Source of the DNA: Tethya wilhelma
Taxonomy: Eukaryota; Porifera; Demospongiae; Tethyida; Tethyidae
Assembly (NCBI GenBank): GCA_964030475.1
Contig: CAXIPT010000041.1
Location: 62,001-126,000, forward strand
Direction of reading: 5' to 3'
DNA: 64,000 bases
A model generated the notes under the pieces. The model searched no databases. It had not been told where the DNA came from and saw only the letters and a program-made list of their open reading frames with translations. The translations under genes and the position numbers were made by a program. Of this stretch, positions 47,185 to 58,104 are shown one piece after another. Numbering within the stretch: the first letter of the stretch is position 1; each line of letters opens with the position of its first letter.

Positions 47185-48511
47185 ATGTTCAAGAGTCAGT
47201 ACCAGGTACTATACATACATGGCTGCTATATTGTCTGTGGTATGAAGTACTGTACGTGTGTAGAGTCACAGATAATGCATACTATGTATGGTGGAGGTCA
47301 GATGGTGATATTCTTATTGAGTTATTGTGTCTGTGTGCACAGGGTGGGTCGTGTGTGGATGTGTTCAGTGCTCAGGGTCGTGACCCCGTCTCCCACTGGA
47401 AGCTGGTGGGCTCAGTGAAGAAGGAGTATGACAAGTCTTTGAAGGGCTACGTCTACAAGATGGAGGGTGGCACCTCCAGCACCACCACTCGCATGACTCT
47501 GCCCAAGAATGAGAAACAATCACGTGAGCTAGCTGCTGCATCTGCCCAAAAATAAAGAGACACCTACTGTATATTGGGAAATTTTTATTAGTACAAAATT
47601 TCGCACAAATCGTTAAGAGTGCACCAGAAAATTTTTGTATATATGTGGCAAGTGCTAGTATATATTGCACATAATGCACAAGTTACTTTCGTAAGTGTTA
47701 GTTTCTGGTTGGGTATTAGAAATATATTCTTGTTCACCAACCCAGTATGCAGATTGCCAGAATTAAAGTTTGATATTTTCAATCTGCATACTGGGTTGGT
47801 GAACTAGAATATATTTTAATAATGCACAGTTAGTTTGTTTTTTCAATTTCCGTATGTTCAACCAGTAATTTGCACCATACAAAAATTTCCCACCATAGAG
47901 TAGGTGCAATCAGCGTCATCAAGACCGGAAGTGTTTTGAAGTGATACTGGAAATAGTTATATTTGCTGTATGGAAGTAAATGCCCGTTTCTCTGTATTGC
48001 TCTGTACATTTTTGCCATATGGAAGTGACTCGTAATTGCACCCCCTCTATACTGTCTCTCCCTCCCTCCCTCCCTTGCAGTCGGCCTGGTCCAGCGCTAC
48101 CTGGTGCTGCAGCTATGTGTTCCCTCTGGAGGCAGGCTGGTCCTGGAGCTGACTCTGGTCGACAATGGAGGCGCCAGGAGAAGAATACAGCTCTCTTCCT
48201 CCCTCAGGGAAGTGTCGTCAAGCCCCCTTAATGCCAGGGTTCCCCTCTCGGGGGTGCTGCTAATTGACCAGTGGGTCAATGTGTGTGTGGATGTTGCTTC
48301 TCTTGTGAGTGGTCTCTTCAAGGCCAGCAGCCATCGCTCCCTCGAGGCGCTCTCCATCGGAGGAAGCTGCTCACTGAGAAGAGTGTTCACAATGAAAACC
48401 CCGCCCCACGACACTACAGACCACACCCACCAAGCTGGTGATGATGTAATGTGTGAGGAGATTCCTCATTCGTTTCAACTCCATTCCTCGTCCATCACCG
48501 TGGCAACACAG
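47185..48511 (+). CDS. CFAP20DC: CFAP20 domain-containing protein, N-terminal exons
   Basis: Exons 47185-47205 (MFKSQYQ), 47343-47523 and 48081-48511 in consistent phase. The CFA20 domain reads through DVFSAQGRDPVSHWKLVGS, MTLPKNEKQS, LGLVQRYLVLQLCVP, SSLREVSSSPLNARVPLS, INVCVDVASLV-type sequence (QWVNVCVDVASLV) and SCSLRRVFTMK. This matches the N-terminal domain of the vertebrate C3orf67/CFAP20DC protein, related to the axonemal doublet protein CFAP20. A cilium role is likely by family. The long C-terminal part is not found before the next gene at 48836, so this may be a short form, or the gene ends within the unsplit frame shortly after 48511 (stop at 48601). Confidence 0.85.
47575..47893. 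mobile_element. MITE with central hairpin in CFAP20DC intron
   Basis: Outer ends TGGGAAATTTTT and AAAAATTTCCCA. In the middle GTTCACCAACCCAGTATGCA (arm 47732-47756) returns perfectly at 47780-47804, a 25-bp hairpin with a 23-base loop. Confidence 0.7.
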
Positions 48512-48835
48512 GTCAGAGGTCAACTTGTACAGCAAAGAGCAAACACTTCCACTCCACAGTTGTTTGCTGAGCTCTCTCTGTTGGTCCATATCAACTCTTG
48601 AGCATCAATGACAGAGAGACAAATAAGGATGTCTTGTTTCACCAGAGGCCCACATCAGGTGATATGGCCATGGAAAATCATCATTGCACGCGCTGCAGTA
48701 GCCATGTGATTTTTAGAAGGTGACCTTTTGCATGCAAATTGTAAAAGACACACCCTTTTTTCTTGCAACTGTCTCTCTATTTAACTGAATCGTATGAAAT
48801 TTTAAATACCAGCTGGAAGTGGGCAATCAGGCAAG

Positions 48836-49297
48836 ATGAGTAGAGAATTGCGTGTATATCCTCCCATTTACCGGCTGGGTAGTCTAGGGAGATGGATCAG
48901 AGAAGAGCTGAAAGCAGGTAGATGATTCATATGTATAATCAGCTAATTATGTCTGTAAATCTCTGTTGAATGTATTATCTGTGGTTGACTCTCCAACAGG
49001 TATCCTCCGTGGCACCCCAGTGCTGCTCCACATCCAGAGGCTCAGAGTCCCGGCTCTCAATCAACTTATGAAGATAATTAGTTTCTTAGGAGAGGAAGAG
49101 TTCTACACTGTGTTGGTGGTGGTCATGGTCTGGCTGGTGGACTCTGACCTTGGCTGGAGACTCACGGTCATCATGGCTGCTGGCTTCTATGTTGCTGGTA
49201 CACACTATCAAATAGATCAGTGATGAGTTCCCTTTCATGTCCTCTCACTGTTGCAGGTTTCTTCAAGAACCTGCTGTGTCTCCCTCGCCCCCCTAGC
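48836..49297 (+). CDS. Sphingosine-1-phosphate phosphatase-like (PAP2), N-terminal exons
   Basis: Exons 48836-48917 (MSRELRVYPPIYRLGSLGRW), 49000-49197 and 49257 to the gap at 49298. Exon 2 contains the membrane-near stretch LMKIISFLGEEEFYTVLVVV and a second helix ending AAGFYVAG. Exon 3 gives FFKNLLCLPRPPS, where KNLLCLPRP is the K-x6-RP motif of the PAP2 phosphatase superfamily. This context is that of ER sphingosine-1-phosphate phosphatases (SGPP/Lcb3). The PSGH and SRxxxxxH motifs lie beyond the gap. A lipid phosphatase is secure; the exact substrate is inferred. Confidence 0.75.
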
Positions 49298-49461
49298 NGG
49301 GGGGGGGGGGGGGGGGGGGTTACATTTCATTGGATTGAGAAAGAAATTCGATGAACAAAACTTTTGGGCTGGCCTCTCTAAACAGAACCTAAGAATTTAT
49401 AATGGTATCAGTTTTTGGGGCTTATAGCATGCGGCAATAAACTTAGCTCTTAGAATGCGTA

Positions 49462-49890
49462 TAGGCCTTTGCAAATTATGCTTAATTTTTTGCCCATTAT
49501 GCTATGCTCTAATGCTCACAATTTCACCTATTATGCTCCACAATTTTACCTATTATGCTCAACATTTTCCTGTTAAAATCCATAATTTGTCATACATCCA
49601 TACAAAATACACAACGTATACCAAGATATATCCAGATCTTTTTTGATTGCAATTTGACACAACTGCTGTTAGGATAAGATGCAATTGTTAAGCGATATTA
49701 TAAGGTGATTTGTCTAGAGTAAACTATATATTGATTATTCAAACCTACAATAGTTAGTACAAAAGTGTTCAAGTCTATAATTTTTGCTCAAATTGTGCCA
49801 GGAATTCACCTATTATGCCAGCATAATTCTCTGATTCTAATGCTTACCTATTATGCTCAAAATTATGCTAGCATAATTTGCAAAGGCCTA
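49462..49890. mobile_element. hAT-type MITE (family C), 8-bp TSD
   Basis: Same ends as 45384-45950 and flanked by AATGCGTA on both sides (49454-49461 and 49891-49898). Uninterrupted copy. A fragment of the family lies near 63270-63350. Confidence 0.88.
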
Positions 49891-49898
49891 AATGCGTA

Positions 49899-51256
49899 CC
49901 TCAGCTTCAACCACACTGGAATAACGCTTCTGTTCCTGTAATGAGATTGTATTTTGGTATGTATGCTCACCATCATTATCATCATCATTCTGGATTTCTG
50001 GGGGAAAGAAAAGGACCATCAATTGCCATTCTGACAGTTATGCTAATACAAGACTCATCCCTATAGGCAGGCCAAAAAGAAGGAACCGATACACTATGTT
50101 TGTCAATGTGCATGGATAATTGAAGGGCTCGGAACCATAGCACTAATGTTTTAACCTTAAATGAAACACGTGAAATAGTCCTAAAGATTATAGTCACATT
50201 GAAATGATAAATATTACGTGATTAATGTTTATTAGTGTTTAAGGGGAGTGAACTGAATTCAGGATTTGTGGGTTAGACCAGACCACTTAAAGCTCCTTGG
50301 AGTGTCTGCTCAGGGATATTCAACTGTATCCAGCAATACATATGGAAGTGTTTGTGTTGGGACAGCTGGGACAACCAAGATGCTTCAGTAGTGTGCAGGC
50401 AGCTCGGTTTCTCTTTAATACTGCAAGATACAGGTAACATTTTAAAATTGGGGTTCAATTTGAAAGTATATACAATACTGAATTACATCTGATCATGAGT
50501 ATACAAAATTAATGTGTGTTAATAGTTCTCAAAGGTAATAACCCTGAAGTCCCAGAGAGCAGTGTGTCCTCTCCCTTGGGCTTGGGAAAAAGGCTACATA
50601 CATGCATGCATGAATGAGTCATGATGACCCATAGGTGTTTTGTTTTGTAGGTCACTTAACAGTATAATAATATAGGCTAGTATAGCACAATGTATAACTT
50701 CACCATGTCTTGTCTTTGGTTGATATTGTGATATTCTCTTGCCTCTGGAAAATAGAGTGACTTGTCTACATGTATAGGTCAATGTGTTACTACAGTTCTC
50801 ATTTGGGTGCCTAAAGTAGTACTGGCAAGTACAACACGTACACAATTAATTTGCTATGAGCTTTTCAGACAGCTTTTGAGTTAAGGTTCAATCAAATGCA
50901 GAGTGACTGTCGTGACTTGATACCAATATGCAGATAAAAAATATGTAGTGACTTTGTTAGACAACTAAAGTTACTTAACGACAATGTAATTACCATAACA
51001 AGTCTGTAGAGAAAGAACTGCATTTTTTTTCCATATAACAGTTTTGCACAATGATGCATCAATACACAAATAGCAAAAATTAAGTGCACCCAGCTATATA
51101 AAAAATATGAGAGTATACATAAACAACTAACAAAGTGATACTATAGTTAAAGGGACAATACAGTACTCCTAAATGATAATACACCTACCAACTTGAGGGT
51201 CATAAGAAATTCTTTGTTGTATAACCAGATTACTTCTAGCCTGATGAAGATGAGTA
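49899..51256. other. Intergenic DNA, no gene recognised
   Basis: No exon with recognisable content. A possible family B relative near 50545-50600 (CCTCTCCCTTGGGCTTGGGA). Confidence 0.45.
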
Positions 51257-51435
51257 TCAAGTGATGAATAGAGCAAGAATGCCACCTAGGGAGGCTCCAA
51301 TAGCAATCCATAGAACATTGTTAACGTTACTATTAGGTGACCCTGGTGGAGCTGATGTGGTGAGTGTAGGAGAGGTGGCAGGAGGTGCTGTAGTACCAGT
51401 AGCAGTAGTAGTAGCAGCAGAGGTACAATCATTAA
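51257..51435 (-). CDS. C-terminal exon of a Thr/Pro-rich membrane-anchored protein
   Basis: The minus-strand exon from an acceptor at 51436 reads VNDCTSAATTTATGTTAPP, then TSPTLTTSAPPGSPNSN and a terminal hydrophobic run NVLWIAIGASLGGILALFIT followed by a stop. A Thr-rich stalk with a hydrophobic extreme C-terminus suggests a GPI anchor or a one-pass protein with no tail. Upstream exons were not found, so the protein cannot be named. A mucin-type surface protein is the likely class. Confidence 0.5.
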
Positions 51436-51829
51436 CTACAGAAAGTAGTAATCAGAATAATATACCAAGAGTAAACACTTACTAACTCAAAGCCACACTT
51501 ACACTTCAACTACAATTAAACTACATCATGTCATCAATCTCAATAATTATTAATGGATTGCTATAGTTATAGACAGCATACTATGGCTGTTGATCGATTT
51601 TGTATGGTTTTGGTTGTAACTTAGGAAATGTGTCAGTATTATTATAAGCATTGTTGTTACCAATAAATGAACAATGAAACCTTACAACTTGATTTAAGTG
51701 TGCATTACACGAGAAATAGCAAATTCATAATACCCAGAGCTAGTATGCAAATGTTCCCAAACGCAGTACTCAGGAACATTTCAACGTCAATTTGAAAACA
51801 ATTTCACAAAATGCAAAAAAATGTCAATT

Positions 51830-54300
51830 GTAAATTTTTAAATATTTTTTTGCATTTATATATAGCTTGACGTAGCACACAGTTCTTAGCAGCTTGTAAA
51901 AGAGCTTGAGTCTGAAGCATTTTGAAAATGATGAGGCAAACAATGAGATTTTGGCAAACAATACAACAATGAGATTTTGGTATGAGGTAATGAACAATAT
52001 GGAGAGTCTCTGATACAATGAAGCTTGCGAATGAAATTGTACATGTCACAATTAAAAATTGAACAGTGTCAAGATGGGAATCCTGTTTGTTGCTTATTCA
52101 GTTTTGTGTACCAGATTATCTTCTTACTTCCATTCTACTATTATGGGAGGAGCTTTCTATTATTATGAGCATTCATCTTGTATTAACAGTAAACATAGCT
52201 GTGTTGTGTTCATTTCTAAACCCTTACAAGAACATTTTCAGTTCATCCAGAAAACACTAGATACCTGGAATAACCACTGACTAAAATTGTAAAAAAAAAA
52301 TGCTTAACTATAAGATATAGGAATGCATGGTTGTTTGATTGAATGGGAAGTTCAGTATTAGGCTTGATAGAAATAGAATAAGCTAAATCACAGCTTTAGA
52401 AGCTTTTGAAGCCTAGCTTTAATGCCAAGTGCTCAGTTGAAAAGTCAGTTAGTCCTGTGAATATTTGTGTTGCACATAATGGGCCATCCATGCGATTCTT
52501 AGAAATAGTACAGCTGAACAGGTAACAGAAAAAAATGCAGTAACTGTTTCAAAATGAATTTCCACAGAATACTCATACTGCAGCAGGACCGTAGAAGCTG
52601 TAGCGGTAGAGGCGGCCATGGCTGCTCCACTTTTTGGCTATATGCTCAACTTCAAGTTCTCCGCTTAATTCTATCCCAGAAGCACTAAGCCAGGACTCTC
52701 TTGGTCAAAAATCTAGCTAGAAAATTATCCTGGTATGGTGTGCACAGCTAAGTGTACAAAGTTCAATCATTGCACGATTCACCCACACTTGCATTCTAAA
52801 TAAAGCACACTACAAATTTAAAGTTTGCTGAGTCAGCTGGCCTTCATCTAACAAAAGATAGCATTATTTCGATTGCCAGAAGAACGATATAAACTTTGAA
52901 ATTAGCAAATAATTATATAATATTATATTAAATAATATAATGGTATATGTACTGAAGTCTTGATACCTTCTTTTTAGACAACACAACTGGAAGTAAGGGG
53001 AAATTAACAAAATTTTGCTGTAAGACAGTTGCTGCAATTAATTAATTATTATTAACCCCCCCTCCCGGCCTTACCACCTGCTATGACCTTCCTACGAGCC
53101 TGTGCAGTAGGAAGCCTTAGCAACAGTACTATAAATGCTATAATTATGTTAAAGTAAGAATAATTATTACTACATCAGATTAAGGCAGATCAGAGTCAAC
53201 AATTATTCACACAAACTAAACTGAAGCAGTAAATAGAAGGAAACTCACACATCAACATTAGATATACTAGCTTTTAAACTTTATACTGAGTCTCATAGTC
53301 AGTTCTACTGAAACTTATGGACAAATCAATACTCACAGCATGTACATTAACTACAAGAACACAGAAAATATTAGAAAAAAATATATCAATATGCAAAATG
53401 TCAATGTACATAAAAATGCAACTTAACAATCATGCAGTTATTAAAGATGTCTTTGTGAAAATCAAACTATTTATTTTGTTCCCCAACCAGACTGAGTGCT
53501 CAAGCTGTCCCAACTGGTGGTAGCAATGGCTCATATTCAGAGGAGTGATCCAATCGATGTGGAACAATAGGCTCTTGAGGTAGCACACGGTTCCTAGCAG
53601 CTTGTAAAAGAGTTTGAGTACATTCAAAAGAGATTATAATCTGAAGCACTTTGAAAATGATGAAGCAAAGAAAGTAGAGCAAAGGAAACATACAAAAGAT
53701 GGATACTGGTATGAGGAAGCCAAAAGTATGGTGTGCTCCTGATAGAATGTAGCTCAAGTATGATAATATTGTACATGTAATAATTCCAAATTGAACAGTG
53801 TCAAATAAATTAAAAACGTTCTTCTTGTAAGGTTTTATGAATGAGCACAGCAAAGCTATGGTTACAGAAAATACTAAAAGAGTAGTCATGTTTAAAGTCA
53901 TGCTACTTCCATAATTGTACACTGAAAGCAAAAAAATAATTCTATACACAAAGTAAACCCCTGCGTACCAACGACAGTCAGGTGTTCCATCAATACCATC
54001 CTTGTAATGGATGTGACAAACTCTAGCCAACTCAGAGAACAAGATCACATTCATTCTACATGTTTGAAGACACCTTTGGAAGAGTTTGTTTTGATACATT
54101 AAAATGAACACCAGAGGAAGAAAATTAAAAAGCACAAGAAAGAACATAGCAATGATGGCATATGGTAAGTGAGACTTGCTCATATAGAGTAGAGATGGTT
54201 CACTGTAGACCACAGTGGTTCTTTCACCACAGCCATTGTAACGATAGATTGGCCTCAGTAAACTGCTGGAGGTATAGAACAGCTTACAATAAGAAAGAAC
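51830..54300. repeat. Left arm of a large inverted duplication
   Basis: From 54300 down to about 51830 the sequence matches 55440 up to 57190 in inverse orientation, except for a 519-bp element and one TSD copy (52584-53107) present only here. The spacer holds the 5' half of the membrane-protein gene and the gap at 55436. Confidence 0.85.
52584..53102. mobile_element. MITE with 5-bp TSD, absent from the other arm
   Basis: Ends CAGGACCGTAGAAG and CTTCCTACGAGCCTG, flanked by TGCAG (52579-52583 and 53103-53107). The inverted arm shows the empty site CATACTGCAGTAGG near 56610-56625. The 5-bp duplication matches that of the element at 1364-1732. Confidence 0.88.
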
Positions 54301-55275
54301 CATAAATGTTGCAAGCACATTCACAACAGATCCTTTGATGTCCAGCCCTCTTCTAAACCGAACAAAACATGGATGGAATGGTTTCCACAAACTAACTAGC
54401 ACCTTACACCCTCTGTCATGCCACTCAATGCAATAGTACACAACAGCTGTAACTACAAGGGGATACAATGCAACAAGATAGTCAAGGGCTATCACTTGAA
54501 GCATGTTCATTTTAGAGCTGATACAAAATGAGGGAATCACATCACGAAAGAAGTCGAGATTCCAAAAGCCATAAAATGATAGCATACTCACAAAGAAAGG
54601 TCTTAGATCTTTAGAACTGCTCAGTAAACTTTTGCTGTCATTCAAAAAATAGACAATATACTGGCAGGTCAAAACTATGATATTTATGAAGGGGGCATTT
54701 GCATTAATGCGACAAATGATTACTATAATACAAAAGAGGGTGGTTGGACCCAGTGCTGCTGTAATGTAGACAAGCCATCCGTATCCACTGTCAAAACACT
54801 TTACACACTTTCTCCTGAAGAGAACAGCTGGCCCCAATCCTGGCATACACTCACTGCATAACAGACCAGTCCTATTGAACTCCTCTTCACACATTTCATT
54901 GAACTGGTAGACATTGGGTGGGAGGGTAACCTCTAGCTGAAGAGAAGCACTGCTGTTGTCTCTCAAGTTGTTATAAGGACAAAGTCCACCAAAGACTGTG
55001 TGTGTTGTAGCATTGAAAGAAACACAGTAGTATCGATGGAGCTTTGTTTTGTTTGTGTTACTGTCACATTGAATGTAATCACTCACTGCATTTCCACAGT
55101 GACATGTGTTCTCACCACCATTGTCTGGTTTGAACCAAGCTGGACATTGACTCACAATATCACTGGAGATAGCACAAGAGTTTGTAGCTAAGACATTGAT
55201 GTGTTCTGAACTGACAAGTGATAGTGACACTACTAGCAAGGCTACACTGGTGCTGTTCTTTCTTGGCAGTACCAT
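53500..55275 (-). CDS. Cys-rich multi-pass membrane protein, 591 residues, sponge-type family
   Basis: A single-exon frame. Residues 1-24 are a signal peptide. Up to about residue 165 there is a Cys-rich outer part (CPAWFKPDNGGENTCHC, CSECMPGLGPAVLFRRKC). Then about ten hydrophobic helices follow, starting YGWLVYITAALG and ending PLLYFLCFIIFKVLQ. The tail ends EYEPLLPPVGTA and contains a possible dileucine-type sorting signal. The CSEC.PGLG.AV....C..C block before the first helix is, from memory, shared by large families in sponges and other basal animals. The late helices (WYAGVYFVYRIIFLLSVYNY, SFIKPYKKNVFN) faintly resemble TRP-like proteins. Function unknown. Confidence 0.75.
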   Translation of the reverse strand: MVLPRKNSTSVALLVVSLSLVSSEHINVLATNSCAISSDIVSQCPAWFKPDNGGENTCHCGNAVSDYIQCDSNTNKTKLHRYYCVSFNATTHTVFGGLCPYNNLRDNSSASLQLEVTLPPNVYQFNEMCEEEFNRTGLLCSECMPGLGPAVLFRRKCVKCFDSGYGWLVYITAALGPTTLFCIIVIICRINANAPFINIIVLTCQYIVYFLNDSKSLLSSSKDLRPFFVSMLSFYGFWNLDFFRDVIPSFCISSKMNMLQVIALDYLVALYPLVVTAVVYYCIEWHDRGCKVLVSLWKPFHPCFVRFRRGLDIKGSVVNVLATFMVLSYCKLFYTSSSLLRPIYRYNGCGERTTVVYSEPSLLYMSKSHLPYAIIAMFFLVLFNFLPLVFILMYQNKLFQRCLQTCRMNVILFSELARVCHIHYKDGIDGTPDCRWYAGVYFVYRIIFLLSVYNYGSSMTLNMTTLLVFSVTIALLCSFIKPYKKNVFNLFDTVQFGIITCTILSYLSYILSGAHHTFGFLIPVSIFCMFPLLYFLCFIIFKVLQIIISFECTQTLLQAARNRVLPQEPIVPHRLDHSSEYEPLLPPVGTA

Positions 55276-55439
55276 TGTTGGAAATGTCTGCTACACAAAG
55301 CTCAGAGCATAATGAATTCTGGTGAACTATTGTACTGTCACAGGACTATGCATCATATAAAATTCACTCAGTATATATAATTCCTATATGCATGTATATA
55401 TAAACAAGAGTACATTACACATCTATTAGCTGTGTNATT

Positions 55440-56245
55440 TATGGTTCTTTCTTATTGTAAGCTGTTCTATACCTCCAGCAGTTTACTGAGGCCAATCTAT
55501 CGTTACAATGGCTGTGGTGAAAGAACCACTGTGGTCTACAGTGAACCATCTGTACTCTATATGAGCAAGTCTCACTTACCATAATTATGCCATCATTGCT
55601 ATGTTCTTTCTTGTACTGTTTAATTTTCTTCCTCTGGTGTTCATTTTAATGTATCAAAACAAACTCTTCCAAAGGTGTCTTCAAACATGTAGAATGAATG
55701 TGATCTTGTTCTCTGAGTTGGCTAGAGTTTGTCACATCCATTACAAGGATGGTATTGATGGAACACCTGACTATCGTTGGTACGCAGGGGTTTACTTTGT
55801 GTATAGAATTATTTTTTTGCTTTCAGTGTACAATTATGGAAGTAGCACGACTTTAAACATGACTACTCTTTTAGTATTTTCTGTAACCATAGCTTTGCTG
55901 TGCTCATTCATAAAACCTTACAAGAAGAACGTTTTTAATTTATTTGACACTGTTCAATTTGGAATTATTACACGTACAATATCATACTTGAGCTACATTC
56001 TATCAGGGGCACACCATACTTTTGGCTTCCTCATACCAGTATCCATCTTTTGTTTGTTTCCTTTGCTCTACTTTCTTTGCTTCATCATTTTCAAAGTGCT
56101 TCAGATTATAATCTCTTTTGAATGTACTCAAACTCTTTTACAAGCTGCTAGGAACCGTGTGCTACATCAAGAGCCTATTGTTCCACATCGATTGGATCAC
56201 TCCTCTGAATATGAGCCATTGCTACCACCAGTTGGGAGAGATTGA
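55440..56245 (+). pseudogene. 3' half of the membrane-protein gene, inverted copy
   Basis: Encodes the second half of the 591-residue protein (NGCGERTTVVYSEPS ... EYEPLLPPVG). It lacks the signal peptide and Cys-rich region because the copy starts at the gap at 55436. A 4-bp insertion near 55583 (AATT) breaks the frame just before the open stretch 55601-56245. Confidence 0.85.
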
Positions 56246-57190
56246 GCACTCAGTCTTGTGGGGGAACAAAAAAAAATAGTTTGATCTTCACAAAGACATC
56301 TTTAATAACTGCATGCATGATTGTAAAGTTGCATTGTTATGTACATTGACATTTTGCATATTGATATTTTTTCTAGTATTTTCTGTGTTCTTGTAGTTAA
56401 TGTACATGCTATGAGTATGTAAATTCAGTAGAACCATGAGACTCAGTATAAAGTTTAAAAGCTAGTATATCTATAATTTTGATGTGTGAGTTTCCTTCTA
56501 TTTACTGCTTCAATTTAGTTTGTGTGAATAATTGTTGACTCTGATCTGCCTTAATCTGATGTAGTAAATCTTACTTTAACATATATGTGCCAGTACTGTT
56601 GCTAAGGCTTCCTACTGCAGTATGAGTATTTTTTGAAATTCCTTGAAATTCATTATGAAGCAGTTACTGCATTTTTTTTCCTGTTACCAGTTCAGTTGTA
56701 CTATTTCTAAGAATTGCATGGATGGCCCATTATGTGCAACACAAATATTCACAAGACTTACTCTGCAACTGAGCATTTGGCATTAAAGCTAGATTTCTAA
56801 AGGCTTCTAAAGCTGTGATTCAGCTTATTGTGTTTCTATCAAGCTTAATATCAAACTTATCGAACAACCTTATAGCTAAGCATTCTTTTACAATTTTAGT
56901 CGGTGCATGGTTATTCCAGGTATCTTGTGTTTTCTGGATGAACTGAAAATGTTCTTGTAAGGGTTTAGAAATGAACACAACACAGCTATGCTTACTGTTA
57001 ATACAAGATGAATGCTCATAATAATAGAGAAGCTCCTCCCATAATAGTAGAATGGAAGTAAGAAGATAATCTGGTACACAAAATGAATAACCAACAAACA
57101 GGAGTCCCATCTTGACACTGTTCAATTTTAATTGTGACATGTACAATTTTATTCGCAAGCTTCATTGTATCAGAGACTCTCCATATTGTT
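55440..57190. repeat. Right arm of the inverted duplication
   Basis: Mirror of 51830-54300 without the inserted MITE. Many single-base differences to the left arm are visible, including a 4-bp insertion in the coding part, so this is not a simple fold-back artefact. Confidence 0.85.
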
Positions 57191-57223
57191 CATTAAGCAC
57201 AATATTTCCTGTTGCGTCACATN

Positions 57224-58104
57224 TGAGGATTCAGAATCGAACTTAAAACTAACAGTTCAAACTCTCCTGGAAAAGTACCACTGTGAAGTTAAACCACAGC
57301 ATGGAATGGTATAGCTAAGCTTATATTATCAACTGTCCTTTTTTTATCTGTTTTTAAGCCTCGGCGCGTGCGTAGCACGTGCAGAGGGTTACGGTAGTCG
57401 TTTTGTCTGTCTGTCCCATCGAAATCTCAAGAAAGACAGCTCTAGCAACAAAATTGATGGCACTTACGTTCATAACTCTGAATGATCTTGTAAAAATATA
57501 TTTTTTGCTGTTCAAAACACTGTAGTTCTTGAGATTTGAGACTTTTGTGCTTGTTTGAGCGCTTAGCTTCGAGGCCACGCCTACTAATTTGGTGTGCGTT
57601 ATCTAGAATTTGTCCTGAATATAAAAAAATACTCAGACAGAAGCAATGCCTGTAATACTGACTGAGCTGTGTCTAAGAGCCGCCTAGCTAACCACTGATG
57701 AATGATCTAGCTGGTACCAGTAAAGTCTTTGCATGCCCTATATGCTTACATAGAAAGCAGAACAACTCCTGTCTGTCTTGCGGCAACAACACAAAGTTAC
57801 CAACCGCCATGCAGTTTGACTGTGGTAGCAGTTGAGTATTACAACGCATGTATAATTGTAGCAGAGCTCATCTGAGTCTGGTTCATAGTCTGTGACATGT
57901 GCTGCTTCACCACAGCCGTGTTAGCTATGCCGGCCACTCATCACAAGACACATGTACCGTCGGCAGTGATATTGAGTTATGACCGTGACACACTCTTTTA
58001 CACTGTGTATGCATATAAGCGTACTAGCTAGTTGAGTGCGCCAAGACTTATGCACCATCGGTGCCTTCATTTATGTCTGTATATTGTTTGAAACTAGATT
58101 CCAG
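57224..58104. other. Intergenic or intronic DNA, no exon recognised
   Basis: The stretch GGCGCGTGCGTAGCACGTGC near 57362 begins a GC-richer segment that looks like part of a dispersed repeat. TTCAGAATCGAACTTAAAACTAACAGTTCA near 57231 has a weak relative at 59960-60000. No gene seen. Confidence 0.4.

Noticed and set aside
48097..48426. Minus-strand ORF of 109 codons
   Set aside because: Antisense to the CFA20-domain exon.
57354..57578. Minus ORF of 74 codons with some sequence complexity
   Set aside because: Lies in a likely dispersed repeat, with no domain and no splice-consistent neighbour.
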